A stretch of DNA of 42,337 nt from Spirochaetales bacterium (GCA_030604195.1 JAUVWI010000026.1:1-42337); one strand, 5' to 3'; shown: positions 1-8,516, counted from the first letter of the stretch. Notes: generated from the sequence alone by a model not told the origin. Translations and numbers: made by a program.

Positions 1-161
1 AAGCAAAAAAAAGGTTCCTGATGCATGAATATTCGCTCCAGACATAGTTGCGGGACAGCCTGTTGTTACATCCGTTTTAGTTCCCTGCTATATAAAGAGT
101 CTGATGAGCTAAGTCAATAGGCTAATTAATTAAAATTATATTTGAAATATGTGAGGGAAAA
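1..161. other. Upstream region of panB, no gene recognised
   Basis: No open frame with family resemblance is visible here. The last 30 bases are AT-rich and carry GAGGG at 153-157, four bases before the panB ATG, which is the ribosome binding site. A TATATAA string near 90 could be part of a promoter, but no convincing -35 box precedes it. The 3' end of any preceding gene lies outside the window. Confidence 0.4.
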
Positions 162-1031
162 ATGAGTGAGAATGTTGCGGAAGTAAAAAAGCTTTTAATA
201 TCTGACCTGTGGAAAATGAAGAGTGAGGCAAAAAAGATTACCATGATAACCGCCTACTCCTATCCGCAGGGGCTGATAGTGGATGAAGCGGGAATTGACA
301 TTATCCTGGTGGGCGATTCCCTGGGTATGGTGGAGCTGGGTTACCGGGATACGGTGCCGGTTACCATGGATGAAATGCTCAGCCATACAAAGGCGGTAGT
401 CCGGGCGGTGAAGAGGGCCCATATAGTTGGTGATATGCCCTTTATGTCTTACAATATTTCCATTGAACAGGCGGTGACCAATGCCGGTATTCTCTACAAG
501 GATGGCGGCGCGGATTCGGTAAAACTGGAAGGTGGGCAGGAAATGGCCGACAAGGTAGCGGCCATTCATAAAGCAGGAATCCCTGTTTTCGGTCATATCG
601 GTCTGACCCCGCAGACAGCCGCCATGCTGGGGGGCTTCAAGGTACAGGGGAAATCAATAGATGATGCCAGGAAGGTAGTTGACGATGCCTTGGCCCTGGA
701 AGCTGCGGGAGCTTTCGCAATTATTCTCGAGGCCATACCACAGCAGCTCGCAGAGGTTATTACTGAAAGAGTAAGCATACCCACAGTAGGCATAGGCGGA
801 GGTGTAAAGTGCGACGGCCAGGTTCTGGTGCTGCATGATATGGTCGGTCTTTTTAAACGCTTTACCCCGAAATTTGTAAAGGTCTATCTCGATTCCTACA
901 GCGCTCAGGTTGGCGCGGTAAAAGAGTATATTGATGATGTACAGCAGGGGAGCTTTCCCGGGGATGAACACTCTTTTAATATGCGAAAAGAGTCGGTCGA
1001 GGAATTGAAAAAGGTATTGGACCGGCAATAG
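162..1031 (+). CDS. panB: 3-methyl-2-oxobutanoate hydroxymethyltransferase PanB
   Basis: Transfers the one-carbon unit of 5,10-methylene-tetrahydrofolate to 3-methyl-2-oxobutanoate, giving ketopantoate, the first committed step of pantothenate/CoA synthesis in the cytoplasm. The 289-residue length is slightly above the usual 260-280. Family motifs are clear: GDSLGMV near 51-57, GHIGLTPQ near 144-151 and VGIGGG late in the chain. Residues matching the Mg ligands and catalytic Glu of E. coli PanB are visible as Asp52, Asp91, Glu123 and Glu190. The ATG at 162 has a GAGGG four bases upstream. It is the first gene of a run with a 2-oxoacid:ferredoxin oxidoreductase starting 18 bases downstream. 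panC and panD are not in the window. The shared substrate 3-methyl-2-oxobutanoate gives a reason for the linkage. Confidence 0.96.
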   Translation: MSENVAEVKKLLISDLWKMKSEAKKITMITAYSYPQGLIVDEAGIDIILVGDSLGMVELGYRDTVPVTMDEMLSHTKAVVRAVKRAHIVGDMPFMSYNISIEQAVTNAGILYKDGGADSVKLEGGQEMADKVAAIHKAGIPVFGHIGLTPQTAAMLGGFKVQGKSIDDARKVVDDALALEAAGAFAIILEAIPQQLAEVITERVSIPTVGIGGGVKCDGQVLVLHDMVGLFKRFTPKFVKVYLDSYSAQVGAVKEYIDDVQQGSFPGDEHSFNMRKESVEELKKVLDRQ

Positions 1032-1049
1032 ATAATAAGGAGCATCAAT

Positions 1050-1289
1050 GTGGCAAGAGGAAAACCAGAAATTGATCAGGAAAGGTGTAAAGGCTGTGTG
1101 CTTTGCATTGAAGCCTGTCCGGAAAAGATACTGAAGATGTCGGATACCTTTAACAGGCAGGGACAGAGATATGCTCTTTGTTTTGAGACGGATAGCTGTA
1201 CTGCCTGCACCTTCTGCGCCGTCATCTGTCCGGAGAGCGCCATAAAAATATGGCGTTATACCCAGGTGAAAAGGGGGAAAAATGGCTGA
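1050..1289 (+). CDS. vorD: 2-oxoacid:ferredoxin oxidoreductase, ferredoxin-like delta subunit
   Basis: Small 79-residue electron-transfer subunit with two [4Fe-4S] motifs. Cys13-x2-Cys16-x2-Cys19-x3-Cys23-Pro is the first, and Cys50-x2-Cys53-x2-Cys56-x3-Cys60-Pro the second. It should carry electrons from the thiamine-containing core to free ferredoxin. The start is GTG at 1050, with AAGGAG at 1037-1042 seven bases upstream; an ATG at 1048 is out of frame. It overlaps the alpha-subunit gene by 8 bases, so the subunits are probably translationally coupled. The delta-alpha-beta-gamma order is typical of four-subunit KOR/VOR enzymes. The symbol vorD is chosen because of panB upstream; korD is the alternative. 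Confidence 0.88.
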   Translation: MARGKPEIDQERCKGCVLCIEACPEKILKMSDTFNRQGQRYALCFETDSCTACTFCAVICPESAIKIWRYTQVKRGKNG

Positions 1290-2364
1290 AACCGTATTAA
1301 TGAAGGGGAATGAAGCGCTGGCAGAGTCGGCCATTATTGCCGGCTGCCGTCATTACTTTGCTTATCCCATAACCCCGCAGAATGAAATTCCAGCTTATAT
1401 GGCGCGCAGGATGCCCCAGATTGGCGGTACCTTTATCCAGGCAGAGAGTGAAATTGCAGCCATTAACATGGTCTTCGGCGCTTCAGCTGCCGGGGCCAGG
1501 GCTATGACCTCATCATCTTCTCCTGGTATAAGCCTGAAGCAGGAGGGGATATCCTATCTTTCCGGCGCCGGACTGCCTGCAGTGGTGGTCAATATTATGC
1601 GCGGCGGGCCGGGGCTGGGCAATATCACCGGTTCCCAGGCTGATTATTTTCAGGCTACCAGGGGAGGCGGCCACGGCGACTACCGGATGATTGTGCTGGC
1701 CCCGTCTTCGGTTCAGGAAATGGCCAATCTGACTATCGAGGCCTTTGACCTGGCTGATGAGTACCGGATTGTGGTAATGATACTGGGAGATGGTTTTTTA
1801 GGCCAGATATCTGAGCCCCTAAACCTGCCGGATCCTTCGGAAAAGAGCTTTGATAAATCCTCATGGGCTTTGACCGGTGCGGCGGGGCGCGAGCCTCACA
1901 TTATAATGTCTTTGAGATTGTCACCTGAAGAGGCTTTGGAGAAGGTAAACCTGGCGCTTCAGGAAAAGTACAGGGTGATTACAGAGCGGGAGAAACGTTT
2001 TGAAACTTACCATGGCGATAATGCCGACTATCTGCTGGTGGGCTTCGGCACCTCGGCCAGGATTTGTAAGGGAGCGGTGAACGTTCTGCGCCGACAGGGT
2101 GTAAAAGCCGGTCTTTTCCGGCCTATTTCTCTCTGGCCTTTTCCCCATGAAGAGCTGAAAGCAGCCTCAAAGCGGGTAAAGAAACTTCTGGTGGTGGAGA
2201 TGAATTCAGGGCAGATGCTGGAGGATGTAAGGCTGGCCCTTTATGCTTCTGAAGATGCGGCGAGCAGCCCGAGCAGCGCCAGGATCGATTTCTACGGCAA
2301 AATGGGAGGTACGGTGCCTCAAATAGAAGAGATTATAGAGAGGGTGGTTAGCTATGAAAAGTGA
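1282..2364 (+). CDS. vorB: 2-oxoacid:ferredoxin oxidoreductase alpha subunit (VorB/KorA-like)
   Basis: Core subunit of an enzyme that oxidatively decarboxylates a 2-oxoacid to acyl-CoA while reducing ferredoxin. The 360 residues show the pyrimidine-binding-domain signature: an N-terminal GNEALAESAIIAGCRHYFAY stretch, YPITPQNEI, a FIQAESEIAAINM segment and a GGPGLGN loop. The C-terminal half matches domain II (FRPISLWPFP). The length fits VorB/KorA rather than a fused POR. The start is ATG at 1282 with GGGGG five bases upstream. The sequence alone cannot separate 2-oxoisovalerate, 2-oxoglutarate and related substrates. The adjacent panB, which uses 2-oxoisovalerate, is the argument for VOR, in which case the enzyme would yield isobutyryl-CoA from valine catabolism. 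Confidence 0.9.
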   Translation: MAETVLMKGNEALAESAIIAGCRHYFAYPITPQNEIPAYMARRMPQIGGTFIQAESEIAAINMVFGASAAGARAMTSSSSPGISLKQEGISYLSGAGLPAVVVNIMRGGPGLGNITGSQADYFQATRGGGHGDYRMIVLAPSSVQEMANLTIEAFDLADEYRIVVMILGDGFLGQISEPLNLPDPSEKSFDKSSWALTGAAGREPHIIMSLRLSPEEALEKVNLALQEKYRVITEREKRFETYHGDNADYLLVGFGTSARICKGAVNVLRRQGVKAGLFRPISLWPFPHEELKAASKRVKKLLVVEMNSGQMLEDVRLALYASEDAASSPSSARIDFYGKMGGTVPQIEEIIERVVSYEK

Positions 2365-3118
2365 AGAGGTTATGGATATGGAAGAAAAACTGGTTTACAG
2401 CCGTCCGGAGGCTCTGGTGGATCGCCCCATGCATTACTGTCCCGGCTGCGGCCACGGCATAGTGCATAAACTCTTAGCCCAGCTTATCGATGAACTGGAA
2501 ATACAGGAAAAGTGTATTCTCATAGCGCCGGTAGGATGTTCGGTGCTGGCCTATTTCTATATCAAGGTTGATGGCTGTGAGGCGGCCCATGGAAGGGCGC
2601 CGGCCGTGGCCACCGGTCTTAAGCGGGTCAATCCTGATAAGGTGATCATTGCCTATCAGGGGGATGGCGATCTACTGGCAATAGGCACTGCAGAGAGTGT
2701 GCACGCTGCCAACCGGGGAGAGAAGATATCAGTAATTTTTATCAATAATGCTATCTACGGAATGACAGGCGGCCAGATGGCGCCTACATCTTTAGAGGCA
2801 CAAAAAACGGCTACCTCGCCCTATGGCCGTGATCCGGCTGATGTGGGTCAGCCCATCAGGGCCTGTGAAATGCTTAATACCCTGGAAGCGCCGGTATTTA
2901 TTGAGCGCTGCGCGGTTAATAATGTAAAGAATATCATCAAGACAAAAAGGGCAATCAAAAAGGTCTTGATGAACCAGGTCTCGGGCAAGGGTTATTCCTT
3001 TGTGGAGATCCTTTCCATGTGCCCCACCGGTTGGGGGGTCACCCCGCAGCAGGGTGCGAACTGGGTGGAAGAGGCTATGATTCCCTATTACCCGCTGGGT
3101 AATTTACGGGACAGGTAA
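2354..3118 (+). CDS. vorA: 2-oxoacid:ferredoxin oxidoreductase beta subunit, TPP-binding
   Basis: Thiamine-diphosphate-binding subunit, 254 residues. HYCPGCGHG (27-35) and APVGCS (59-63) carry the conserved cysteines. The TPP/Mg motif reads GDGD at 103-106 followed by NN at 131-132 and IYGMTGGQ. The C-terminus keeps the EILSMCPTGW signature of KOR/VOR beta subunits. The gene overlaps the alpha-subunit gene by 11 bases. In-frame ATGs at 2372 and 2378 are possible alternative starts; the one at 2378 sits eight bases after a GAGG. It forms the catalytic heterodimer with the alpha subunit in the cytoplasm, with ferredoxin as electron acceptor. Confidence 0.91.
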   Translation: MKSEEVMDMEEKLVYSRPEALVDRPMHYCPGCGHGIVHKLLAQLIDELEIQEKCILIAPVGCSVLAYFYIKVDGCEAAHGRAPAVATGLKRVNPDKVIIAYQGDGDLLAIGTAESVHAANRGEKISVIFINNAIYGMTGGQMAPTSLEAQKTATSPYGRDPADVGQPIRACEMLNTLEAPVFIERCAVNNVKNIIKTKRAIKKVLMNQVSGKGYSFVEILSMCPTGWGVTPQQGANWVEEAMIPYYPLGNLRDR

Positions 3119-3131
3119 GGGAGGAGAGAGT

Positions 3132-3662
3132 ATGCACGAAGGAATTATTATCGCCGGATTCGGCGGACAGGGAATTATACTTGCCGGGAAGATGATCTGC
3201 ATTGCGGCTATGCATGAGGGTAAACATGTATCCCATATTCCCTCTTACGGGGCTGAGATGCGGGGAGGAACTGCAAACTGTTCGGTTGTGGTTTCCGATG
3301 AGGAGATCGCTTCTCCTTTAGTTCCCAGTCCCTCAATATGTATTGTGATGAATAAACCCTCGCTTTTAAAGTTTGAGGGCCGCCTGCAGGAGGGCGGACT
3401 CCTTGTCTACAATTCCACGCTGATCGATCTGGAACCGTCACGCAGCGATATCGAGGTGGTTCCGGTTGCGGCAAATGACCTGGCTCTGCAAGCGGGCAAT
3501 ATTAAATCGGCGAATATGGTTGTTTTGGGGCTGCTGCTGAAATTGAAGCCGGAGATTGCCAGGTTGGATTCAGTTATTGGCGCCCTGGATAAGGCGGTTT
3601 CAGCGCGTAATAAAGCGCTTAACGATATTAATAAAGAGGCTTTGAAGCTGGGCTATTCTTGA
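3132..3662 (+). CDS. vorC: 2-oxoacid:ferredoxin oxidoreductase gamma subunit
   Basis: A 176-residue gamma subunit of the POR/KOR/VOR family. The N-terminus GFGGQGIILAGKM and the SYGAEMRGGTANCSVVVSD segment are the family hallmarks. It follows the beta subunit by 13 bases with a GGGAGGAGAG ribosome binding site upstream, completing a four-subunit enzyme. It probably stabilises the complex and takes part in CoA binding, as known for the family. It is the last gene of the plus-strand panB operon. The next gene, glyA, is convergent. Confidence 0.9.
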   Translation: MHEGIIIAGFGGQGIILAGKMICIAAMHEGKHVSHIPSYGAEMRGGTANCSVVVSDEEIASPLVPSPSICIVMNKPSLLKFEGRLQEGGLLVYNSTLIDLEPSRSDIEVVPVAANDLALQAGNIKSANMVVLGLLLKLKPEIARLDSVIGALDKAVSARNKALNDINKEALKLGYS

Positions 3663-3666
3663 CTTA

Positions 3667-3718
3667 AGGTTGATCGAGGTTGATCGGGATTGCGAGGTTG
3701 CGAGGTTGCGAGGCAACC
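3667..3718. repeat. Short tandem repeats plus small hairpin between vorC and glyA
   Basis: Two perfect copies of AGGTTGATCG lie at 3667-3676 and 3677-3686, and three perfect copies of TTGCGAGG at 3690-3697, 3698-3705 and 3706-3713. The last copy overlaps a perfect 6-bp hairpin, GGTTGC-GAG-GCAACC (3704-3718). The hairpin lies between convergent genes and could slow RNA polymerase, but neither strand has a T-run after it, so it is not a standard intrinsic terminator. Confidence 0.7.
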
Positions 3719-3738
3719 GGCACAACCGGGGCACAGCC

Positions 3739-5019
3739 TCAATTATCAGGTTCAGTCCCGGATTCACCATCACTCTCGAGATGATCAAAGGAATATTGAA
3801 CCTTCTGAAAGGGCTTGCGAAATTCCGTTACCTCCTCGCCCACATATTTGCCGTCCACCAGGCATTTCTTGAAGAAAGAGGCAATCACTTCCATTTCCCC
3901 TTCCTTCATGCCCACCCTGGTCATCTCTAAAACCCCCAGGCGTATTCCTGCCGGGCTGGTAACCTTTGAAAGGGGTTCAAAGGGAAGCAGGTTCATATTC
4001 AGGATGATATTGTTATCTGTGAGGTGCCTGGCTACCTCATCACCGCCGCCGAAATCGGCAACATCAACGGCCAGTTGGTGGCTCTCGGTGAAACCCAGCT
4101 CTGCAGCCTGTACTTTGAAACCCAGATCATGCAGCTTCTGCCCCAGATATTTGGCATTGGCAATAGTCTGGCGGGCATATTCCTGTCCGAATTCCATCAT
4201 TTCATAGGTGGAAATAGCCAGAGAGACCAGGGTATCAAGATGATGGTTGGATGATGAGCCGGGAAAAGCGCCTTTATCGATCTTTCGCCATTCCTTATCG
4301 CCGGCATTGCTTAGAACGATTCCCCTCTGGGAGCCGAAAAAGGTTTTATGGGTGGAGCCGGTCATTATGAATGCGCCTTCTTCCAGGGGGTCCTGGAATG
4401 TTTTGCCGGCGATCAATCCCAGCACATGGGCCGCGTCGTAGAGCAGGATGATTCCCCTTTCCTTGCAGAAGCTGCTGAGCTCCTTAACCGGTTCCGGGAA
4501 CAGGAAGAGACTCTTACCCAGGATCATTACCTTTGGGGCAAAGACCCCGGCCAGCTCCAGAGTCCGCTCCACATCTATATGGTAGCCGTCAGGAGTCAGG
4601 GGGAAGTTGATAATATTGGAAGTATATTTACCCACCGATCCGGCGCGGTGGTGGCTTATATGTCCGCCTCCCGGCGTGGAGTTAACCATTACCACATTCC
4701 CGGGGTTGATGTACTGGCTGAATATCGCGTCATTGGAGAGGGTGCCGCTTATGGGACGGACATCGACCTGGCGGCAGCGGAAGAGTGATTTCATCCTTTT
4801 TTTCAATCTGGCTTCGATTTCATCGATGATCTCAGTTCCCTGGTAGTATCTTTCACCCGGATGGCCTTCAGCGTAACGGTGGACAAAGTCAGACCCCATT
4901 ACCTCCCTGGCCCGGTTGCTGAGCACATTCTCACTGGCTATTAAGTTGATGGTGGCAGAGCGCCAGGCATTCTGCTTTCTTACAAGGTTCTCAATTCTGG
5001 TTACATTTCTCTCATACAT
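3739..5019 (-). CDS. glyA: Serine hydroxymethyltransferase, archaeal-like branch
   Basis: PLP enzyme converting serine and tetrahydrofolate to glycine and 5,10-methylene-tetrahydrofolate. At 426 residues it is close to the usual length. INLIASENVLS (25-35) and the RYAEGHPGERYYQG block (48-61) match GlyA. The PLP lysine is Lys225 in GSTHKTFFGSQRG, with Asp195 and His198 (YDAAH) stacking on and binding the cofactor. VRPISGTLSNDAIF replaces the VQPHSGxxAN of ordinary bacterial GlyA, and the end reads GIRLGVLEMTRVGM, more like archaeal enzymes. It lies 45 bases after the split purH on the same strand, so it is likely the third gene of that operon. Its product supplies the one-carbon units that PanB and, after oxidation, PurH use. 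The ribosome binding site is weak (GGGA nine bases upstream). Confidence 0.88.
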   Translation of the reverse strand: MYERNVTRIENLVRKQNAWRSATINLIASENVLSNRAREVMGSDFVHRYAEGHPGERYYQGTEIIDEIEARLKKRMKSLFRCRQVDVRPISGTLSNDAIFSQYINPGNVVMVNSTPGGGHISHHRAGSVGKYTSNIINFPLTPDGYHIDVERTLELAGVFAPKVMILGKSLFLFPEPVKELSSFCKERGIILLYDAAHVLGLIAGKTFQDPLEEGAFIMTGSTHKTFFGSQRGIVLSNAGDKEWRKIDKGAFPGSSSNHHLDTLVSLAISTYEMMEFGQEYARQTIANAKYLGQKLHDLGFKVQAAELGFTESHQLAVDVADFGGGDEVARHLTDNNIILNMNLLPFEPLSKVTSPAGIRLGVLEMTRVGMKEGEMEVIASFFKKCLVDGKYVGEEVTEFRKPFQKVQYSFDHLESDGESGTEPDN

Positions 5020-5064
5020 TGTTGACTATCCCATTTTGCTTGTTAAAAGTGATTTTTATTTCTA

Positions 5065-6318
5065 TTAATGCTTGAAACTTCTCTGGCCGGTAAAGACCAT
5101 GGCCACACCCGCTTCATTGCAGGCCTCTATACTTTCAAAATCCCTCTCTGAGCCGCCCGGCTGAATAACCGCGCTTACCCCCTCTTTAATACCTACTTCC
5201 ACACCATCTTTGAAGGGGAAGAAGGCATCGGATATCATGCAGCTTCCCTTAAGGCCGCCCCTTTCCTTTTTTACCCGCTCATCAATCCCGGCAAGCAGTG
5301 AGGGATCCGTAATCCGGGTGTAGGGCTGCTGATAATCCTGGAAGGCTATGCGGTCAGCCGTTTTCTTATAGGCTTTATCCCGAGCTATCTCGGCCACACC
5401 CACCCGGTCCTGCTCGCCGGTGCCAATGCCCACGGTAACGCCGTTTTTTACATAAATAACCGAGTTGCTGGTTACCCCGGATTCAACCAGCCAGCCGAAA
5501 ATCAGGTCTTCATATTCACTGTCAGTGGGCAGCCTCTTTATGCGGTATTCCCTGTCTTTGTAGATAGCGCTGGCTGTTATCAGATCCTCTTTCTGAGGGG
5601 TTTGGGGCACATAGGACCACTGTACTATCAGGCCGCCGTCCATAAGAGATTTGAAGTCAACCACTCTTTCGCCTATAAAGCTCTGCAGCCGCTCGATATT
5701 TGCTATGCGCATTATTCTTAGGTTTTTTTTCTTTGCGAAAATATCGAGCACACCCTCTCCATATTCGGGAGCCGCCACAACCTCGGAATACTGTTGGCAG
5801 ATAAGCTCTGCGGTTTCCTTATCAACCTCGCGGTTCAGGGTAATGGCGCCGCCGAACGCGGCTATTCTATCCGCCATGTTGGCCCGGTAATAGGATTCGC
5901 TCAAAGAAGAGCCTTTGGCCACGCCGCAGGGATTGTTGTGTTTGACAATTACAGTGCAGGGAGTATCTTGAAAATAGCGCAAAATGTTCAGGGCGTTATC
6001 TACATCGGTAATATTGGTCTTTCCGGGATGTTTGCCCGATTGCAGCAGTTCCACATCCGAAGCCAGGTATCTTCCCGGTTTTATTGAGGTGACTTCACCA
6101 AGATAAAGGTTGCCGTTTACCAGGCGGTAGAGGGCCGCCTCCTGTCCCGGGTTTTCCCCGTAGCGTAAGCCCTTTTCAATACCGTCAAGGCGCCAGGCAG
6201 CTTTCTCAAAAGTCAGGCTCTGCTTGCCATCCGGACCTGAAAAAGTGATCTCCATGGTTGGGGGAAAGTTGTCAGCCATGAGGGTTTTGTAACTGGATTT
6301 TAAATTTACTGGTTTCAC
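5065..6318 (-). CDS. purH: AICAR formyltransferase (C-terminal half of a split PurH)
   Basis: Transfers a formyl group from 10-formyl-tetrahydrofolate to AICAR, the penultimate step of IMP synthesis. The 417 residues match the AICARFT domain of bifunctional PurH. LRYGENPGQ is at 51-59 (the family usually has ENPHQ), the catalytic VKHNNPCG at 125-132 with Lys126-His127, SDAFFPF and the substrate-binding IQPGGS near the end. It stands alone, with no MGS/IMP cyclohydrolase domain. That activity is encoded by the upstream gene, whose last four bases overlap this start (ATGA). Together the two rebuild a complete PurH of about 650 residues, longer than the usual ~520, the extra length lying mainly in this half. 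Confidence 0.9.
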   Translation of the reverse strand: MKPVNLKSSYKTLMADNFPPTMEITFSGPDGKQSLTFEKAAWRLDGIEKGLRYGENPGQEAALYRLVNGNLYLGEVTSIKPGRYLASDVELLQSGKHPGKTNITDVDNALNILRYFQDTPCTVIVKHNNPCGVAKGSSLSESYYRANMADRIAAFGGAITLNREVDKETAELICQQYSEVVAAPEYGEGVLDIFAKKKNLRIMRIANIERLQSFIGERVVDFKSLMDGGLIVQWSYVPQTPQKEDLITASAIYKDREYRIKRLPTDSEYEDLIFGWLVESGVTSNSVIYVKNGVTVGIGTGEQDRVGVAEIARDKAYKKTADRIAFQDYQQPYTRITDPSLLAGIDERVKKERGGLKGSCMISDAFFPFKDGVEVGIKEGVSAVIQPGGSERDFESIEACNEAGVAMVFTGQRSFKH

Positions 6319-7013
6319 CGGATGAGCTCCTGATTAATTATTTTATAGCAGCTCTCAACCTGCTGATAATCCTGCCTGGCAAGGTAGGCTGCAATTGCCC
6401 GGTCGTAGCCGGCGGTCAATTCAAAGGCTTTCCGGGCCAGGGTGAACCTGGTCTTCAGAGTCAGGAAACCGCCGGAGCTTTTCAGTTCCGAGATAATGTT
6501 GCTGTAATCCGCCGGGTCGGTCAGCGCTGCAACACGCAGGAAATTCTTGGCTGAGGCTCTGATCATTGTAGGCCCTCCGATATCGATATTGCCCCTGGCC
6601 ATTTCCGCGGTAGTTGCCGGCCGGCTGATTACCTCTATAAATGGGTAGAGGTTGGCAATTACCATATCCAACTCCACGGCCTGGCATCTGTCCAGGTCCT
6701 CTTTATGGTCCTGGTTATAGGTCTCGCTGAGCAGCCCGAGGTAGATCTTGAAATCAAGGGTCTTGACCAGTCCCCCCTGCATTTCCGGCTGGCCCGTATA
6801 ATCGGCGACTTTAATGAGGTTGGCTTCAAAGCGGGTTCCCAGGAAACTTTTAAGCCTGGTGTAAGTGCCCCCGGTCGAATAGAATTTGATCTCCGGATTA
6901 ATATCTGTTAAAGCAGGGATTATGGCGTTTAGTCCGCTTTTGTCATACACACTCACCAGGACTCGCTCAATTTTAACCTGATCGTCTATTTGATTTACTA
7001 TATTGAGCGCCAT
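6315..7013 (-). CDS. IMP cyclohydrolase (N-terminal half of a split PurH)
   Basis: Closes the purine ring, converting FAICAR to IMP. The 232 residues form an MGS-like fold: LVSVYDKSG (19-26), YSTGGT (45-50), GGLVKTL (80-86), NLYPF (121-125), GNIDIGGPTMIRASAKN (141-157). The four residues important in human ATIC have counterparts here: Lys84, Tyr123, Asp144 and Lys156. The usual HPKIHGG segment after VKTL is changed to DFKIYLG, an unusual variation. The start has GGAGGGG upstream, and the gene is first in the minus-strand operon with the formyltransferase and glyA. A stop codon truly separates it from the next gene, with an ATGA overlap, so this is a natural split rather than one frame. Confidence 0.87.
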   Translation of the reverse strand: MALNIVNQIDDQVKIERVLVSVYDKSGLNAIIPALTDINPEIKFYSTGGTYTRLKSFLGTRFEANLIKVADYTGQPEMQGGLVKTLDFKIYLGLLSETYNQDHKEDLDRCQAVELDMVIANLYPFIEVISRPATTAEMARGNIDIGGPTMIRASAKNFLRVAALTDPADYSNIISELKSSGGFLTLKTRFTLARKAFELTAGYDRAIAAYLARQDYQQVESCYKIINQELIR

Positions 7014-7087
7014 TTATCCCCTCCATGCGGCTATTATTTAAGAGAACAGGTTATTATAATAAGGTTCAATAATCAAGAGGCAGGAGA
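7014..7087. promoter_or_regulatory. Divergent promoter region between purH operon and folC
   Basis: This 74-base gap separates two genes pointing apart, so it must hold start signals for both. The palindrome TTATTATAATAA at 7051-7062 contains TATAAT on both strands and could serve as a -10 box either way. No good -35 box is visible at the right distance. Ribosome binding sites flank the gap: GGAGGGG for the purH side and AGGCAGGAG for folC. Confidence 0.35.
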
Positions 7088-8482
7088 ATGATTACAGAGT
7101 ACGAAGAACTGCTTGACTGGATTTACTCCTTTGTCAACCTGGAGGCCAAACGCACCAGGAAGCTGGCTCAAGAAGAGATGAAACTGGCTAAGATCAGCCA
7201 TCTGTTGAAATCGCTGGGCAACCCGCAGCAGGGTCAGCGGATAATACACATAGCCGGTTCCAAGGGAAAGGGGAGCGTGGCTTTTTTGCTGGATGTTTTG
7301 TTAAGGGGTAAGGGGTTTAAAACAGGTCTCTACACCTCGCCCCATCTGCTGGAGGTGCGCGAGAGGATAAGGAGCAATAATTCATTTATCGGGGCTGAGG
7401 AATTTAACGCCGGGGTTCTGCGCATCAAGTCTATAGTTGATAAGATAGAGGATCAGTCCCTGGAGCCGACCTTTTTTGATATTTTTACGGCGCTGGCCTT
7501 TGATTTTTTCAATAGAGAAAAAATGGATATCTGGCTGGTGGAAACCGGCCTGGGCGGCAGATTGGATTCCACCAATGTGGTTAAGCCCCTGGTAAGTGTA
7601 ATAACCTCGATCTCTAAAGAACATACCGAGATATTGGGTAAAAGGTACAGGGATATCGCCAGAGAAAAGGGGGGTATTATTAAAGAAAACACCCCGGTGG
7701 TGCTCACAGCAAACCGGAAAGTTGTTGTTGAGGTAATTCAAGGAATAGCTGCGAAGAAGAATGCTCCCCTTTATTACCTGCCTGATTTTTATCGGTATAA
7801 GTCCCTGGGTTATGCCCGCAGCAGCAATGGAGATATCAAGCAGCGGATAAAGATCAATGAATATATGTTGCACACCTCTCTGCTCGGAGATTACCAGGCG
7901 GAAAATATTGCCCTCTCTTTTTTAACCCTGAAGGTTATGAAAGAAAAACAGTTTCGCGGATTTTCACTAAACCTAAGGGTTGACCCGGAGAGTGATTTGG
8001 CTGCCCTGGAGAACCTGACCTTTAAGGGCAGGTTCAGCCACTATATAAGGGAGGGGGTGGATATCTTTGTTGACGGCGCCCATAACGCAGAAGCCGCAGC
8101 ATTACTGGCAAAGAGCCTGATCAATCTGCAGGGGAGCTCCATAGCAGCTGATCAGGATATTGTCGGGGTCATCGGCATATTAAAGTATAAGGATTACCGG
8201 GGCATCTTAAAACCCATTGTGCCCCTGCTCCATTATGTCTATTTTATTGAGCCTGATAATTGGCGGGAGTGCCAGGTTGAGAATTACCTTGAAATATTTA
8301 AGAGCCTTAACAGCAGGAATATCGGCTTTACTATTCTGAAGGCGGATTCACTGGACAGCCGCTGGCTTAAAGGGGTTATGGAGGATTGTAGAGCGCGCAG
8401 CACGCGGTCCTTCTGCCTTGTTGCTTCCGGTTCCCTCTATACTGCGGCTTCAATATTGAAGTGCCTGGAAGAGGAAGCTTGA
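7088..8482 (+). CDS. folC: Bifunctional folylpolyglutamate synthase/dihydrofolate synthase
   Basis: Mur-ligase family enzyme that adds glutamate to folates (and usually also to dihydropteroate) using ATP. It keeps folate cofactors in the cell and makes them good substrates. The P-loop is HIAGSKGKGS (54-63), followed by GLYTSPHLLEVRERI (80-94), the ETGLGGRLDSTN motif and a late DGAHN (Mur ligase C domain). The 464-residue length is normal to slightly long. It diverges from the purH-glyA operon with a 74-base gap, fitting the folate/one-carbon theme of the region. Convergent with the SDR gene, 34 bases away. Confidence 0.93.
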   Translation: MITEYEELLDWIYSFVNLEAKRTRKLAQEEMKLAKISHLLKSLGNPQQGQRIIHIAGSKGKGSVAFLLDVLLRGKGFKTGLYTSPHLLEVRERIRSNNSFIGAEEFNAGVLRIKSIVDKIEDQSLEPTFFDIFTALAFDFFNREKMDIWLVETGLGGRLDSTNVVKPLVSVITSISKEHTEILGKRYRDIAREKGGIIKENTPVVLTANRKVVVEVIQGIAAKKNAPLYYLPDFYRYKSLGYARSSNGDIKQRIKINEYMLHTSLLGDYQAENIALSFLTLKVMKEKQFRGFSLNLRVDPESDLAALENLTFKGRFSHYIREGVDIFVDGAHNAEAAALLAKSLINLQGSSIAADQDIVGVIGILKYKDYRGILKPIVPLLHYVYFIEPDNWRECQVENYLEIFKSLNSRNIGFTILKADSLDSRWLKGVMEDCRARSTRSFCLVASGSLYTAASILKCLEEEA

Positions 8483-8516
8483 GGGGGTTTCAGAGATGAT
8501 TTTTGCCAAAGCGAGC

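Noticed and set aside
101..108. CTGATGAG resembles the core of a hammerhead ribozyme
   Set aside because: No GAAA core partner and no closing stems are found at the right distance.
654..1334. 226-codon open frame on the minus strand opposite panB and vorD
   Set aside because: It is antisense to well-supported genes, has no ribosome binding site and no family resemblance.
5065..7013. Split purH as a sequencing frameshift
   Set aside because: Each half has its own start and stop with an ATGA overlap, and both have divergent motifs, so a real split is more likely; raw reads would settle it.
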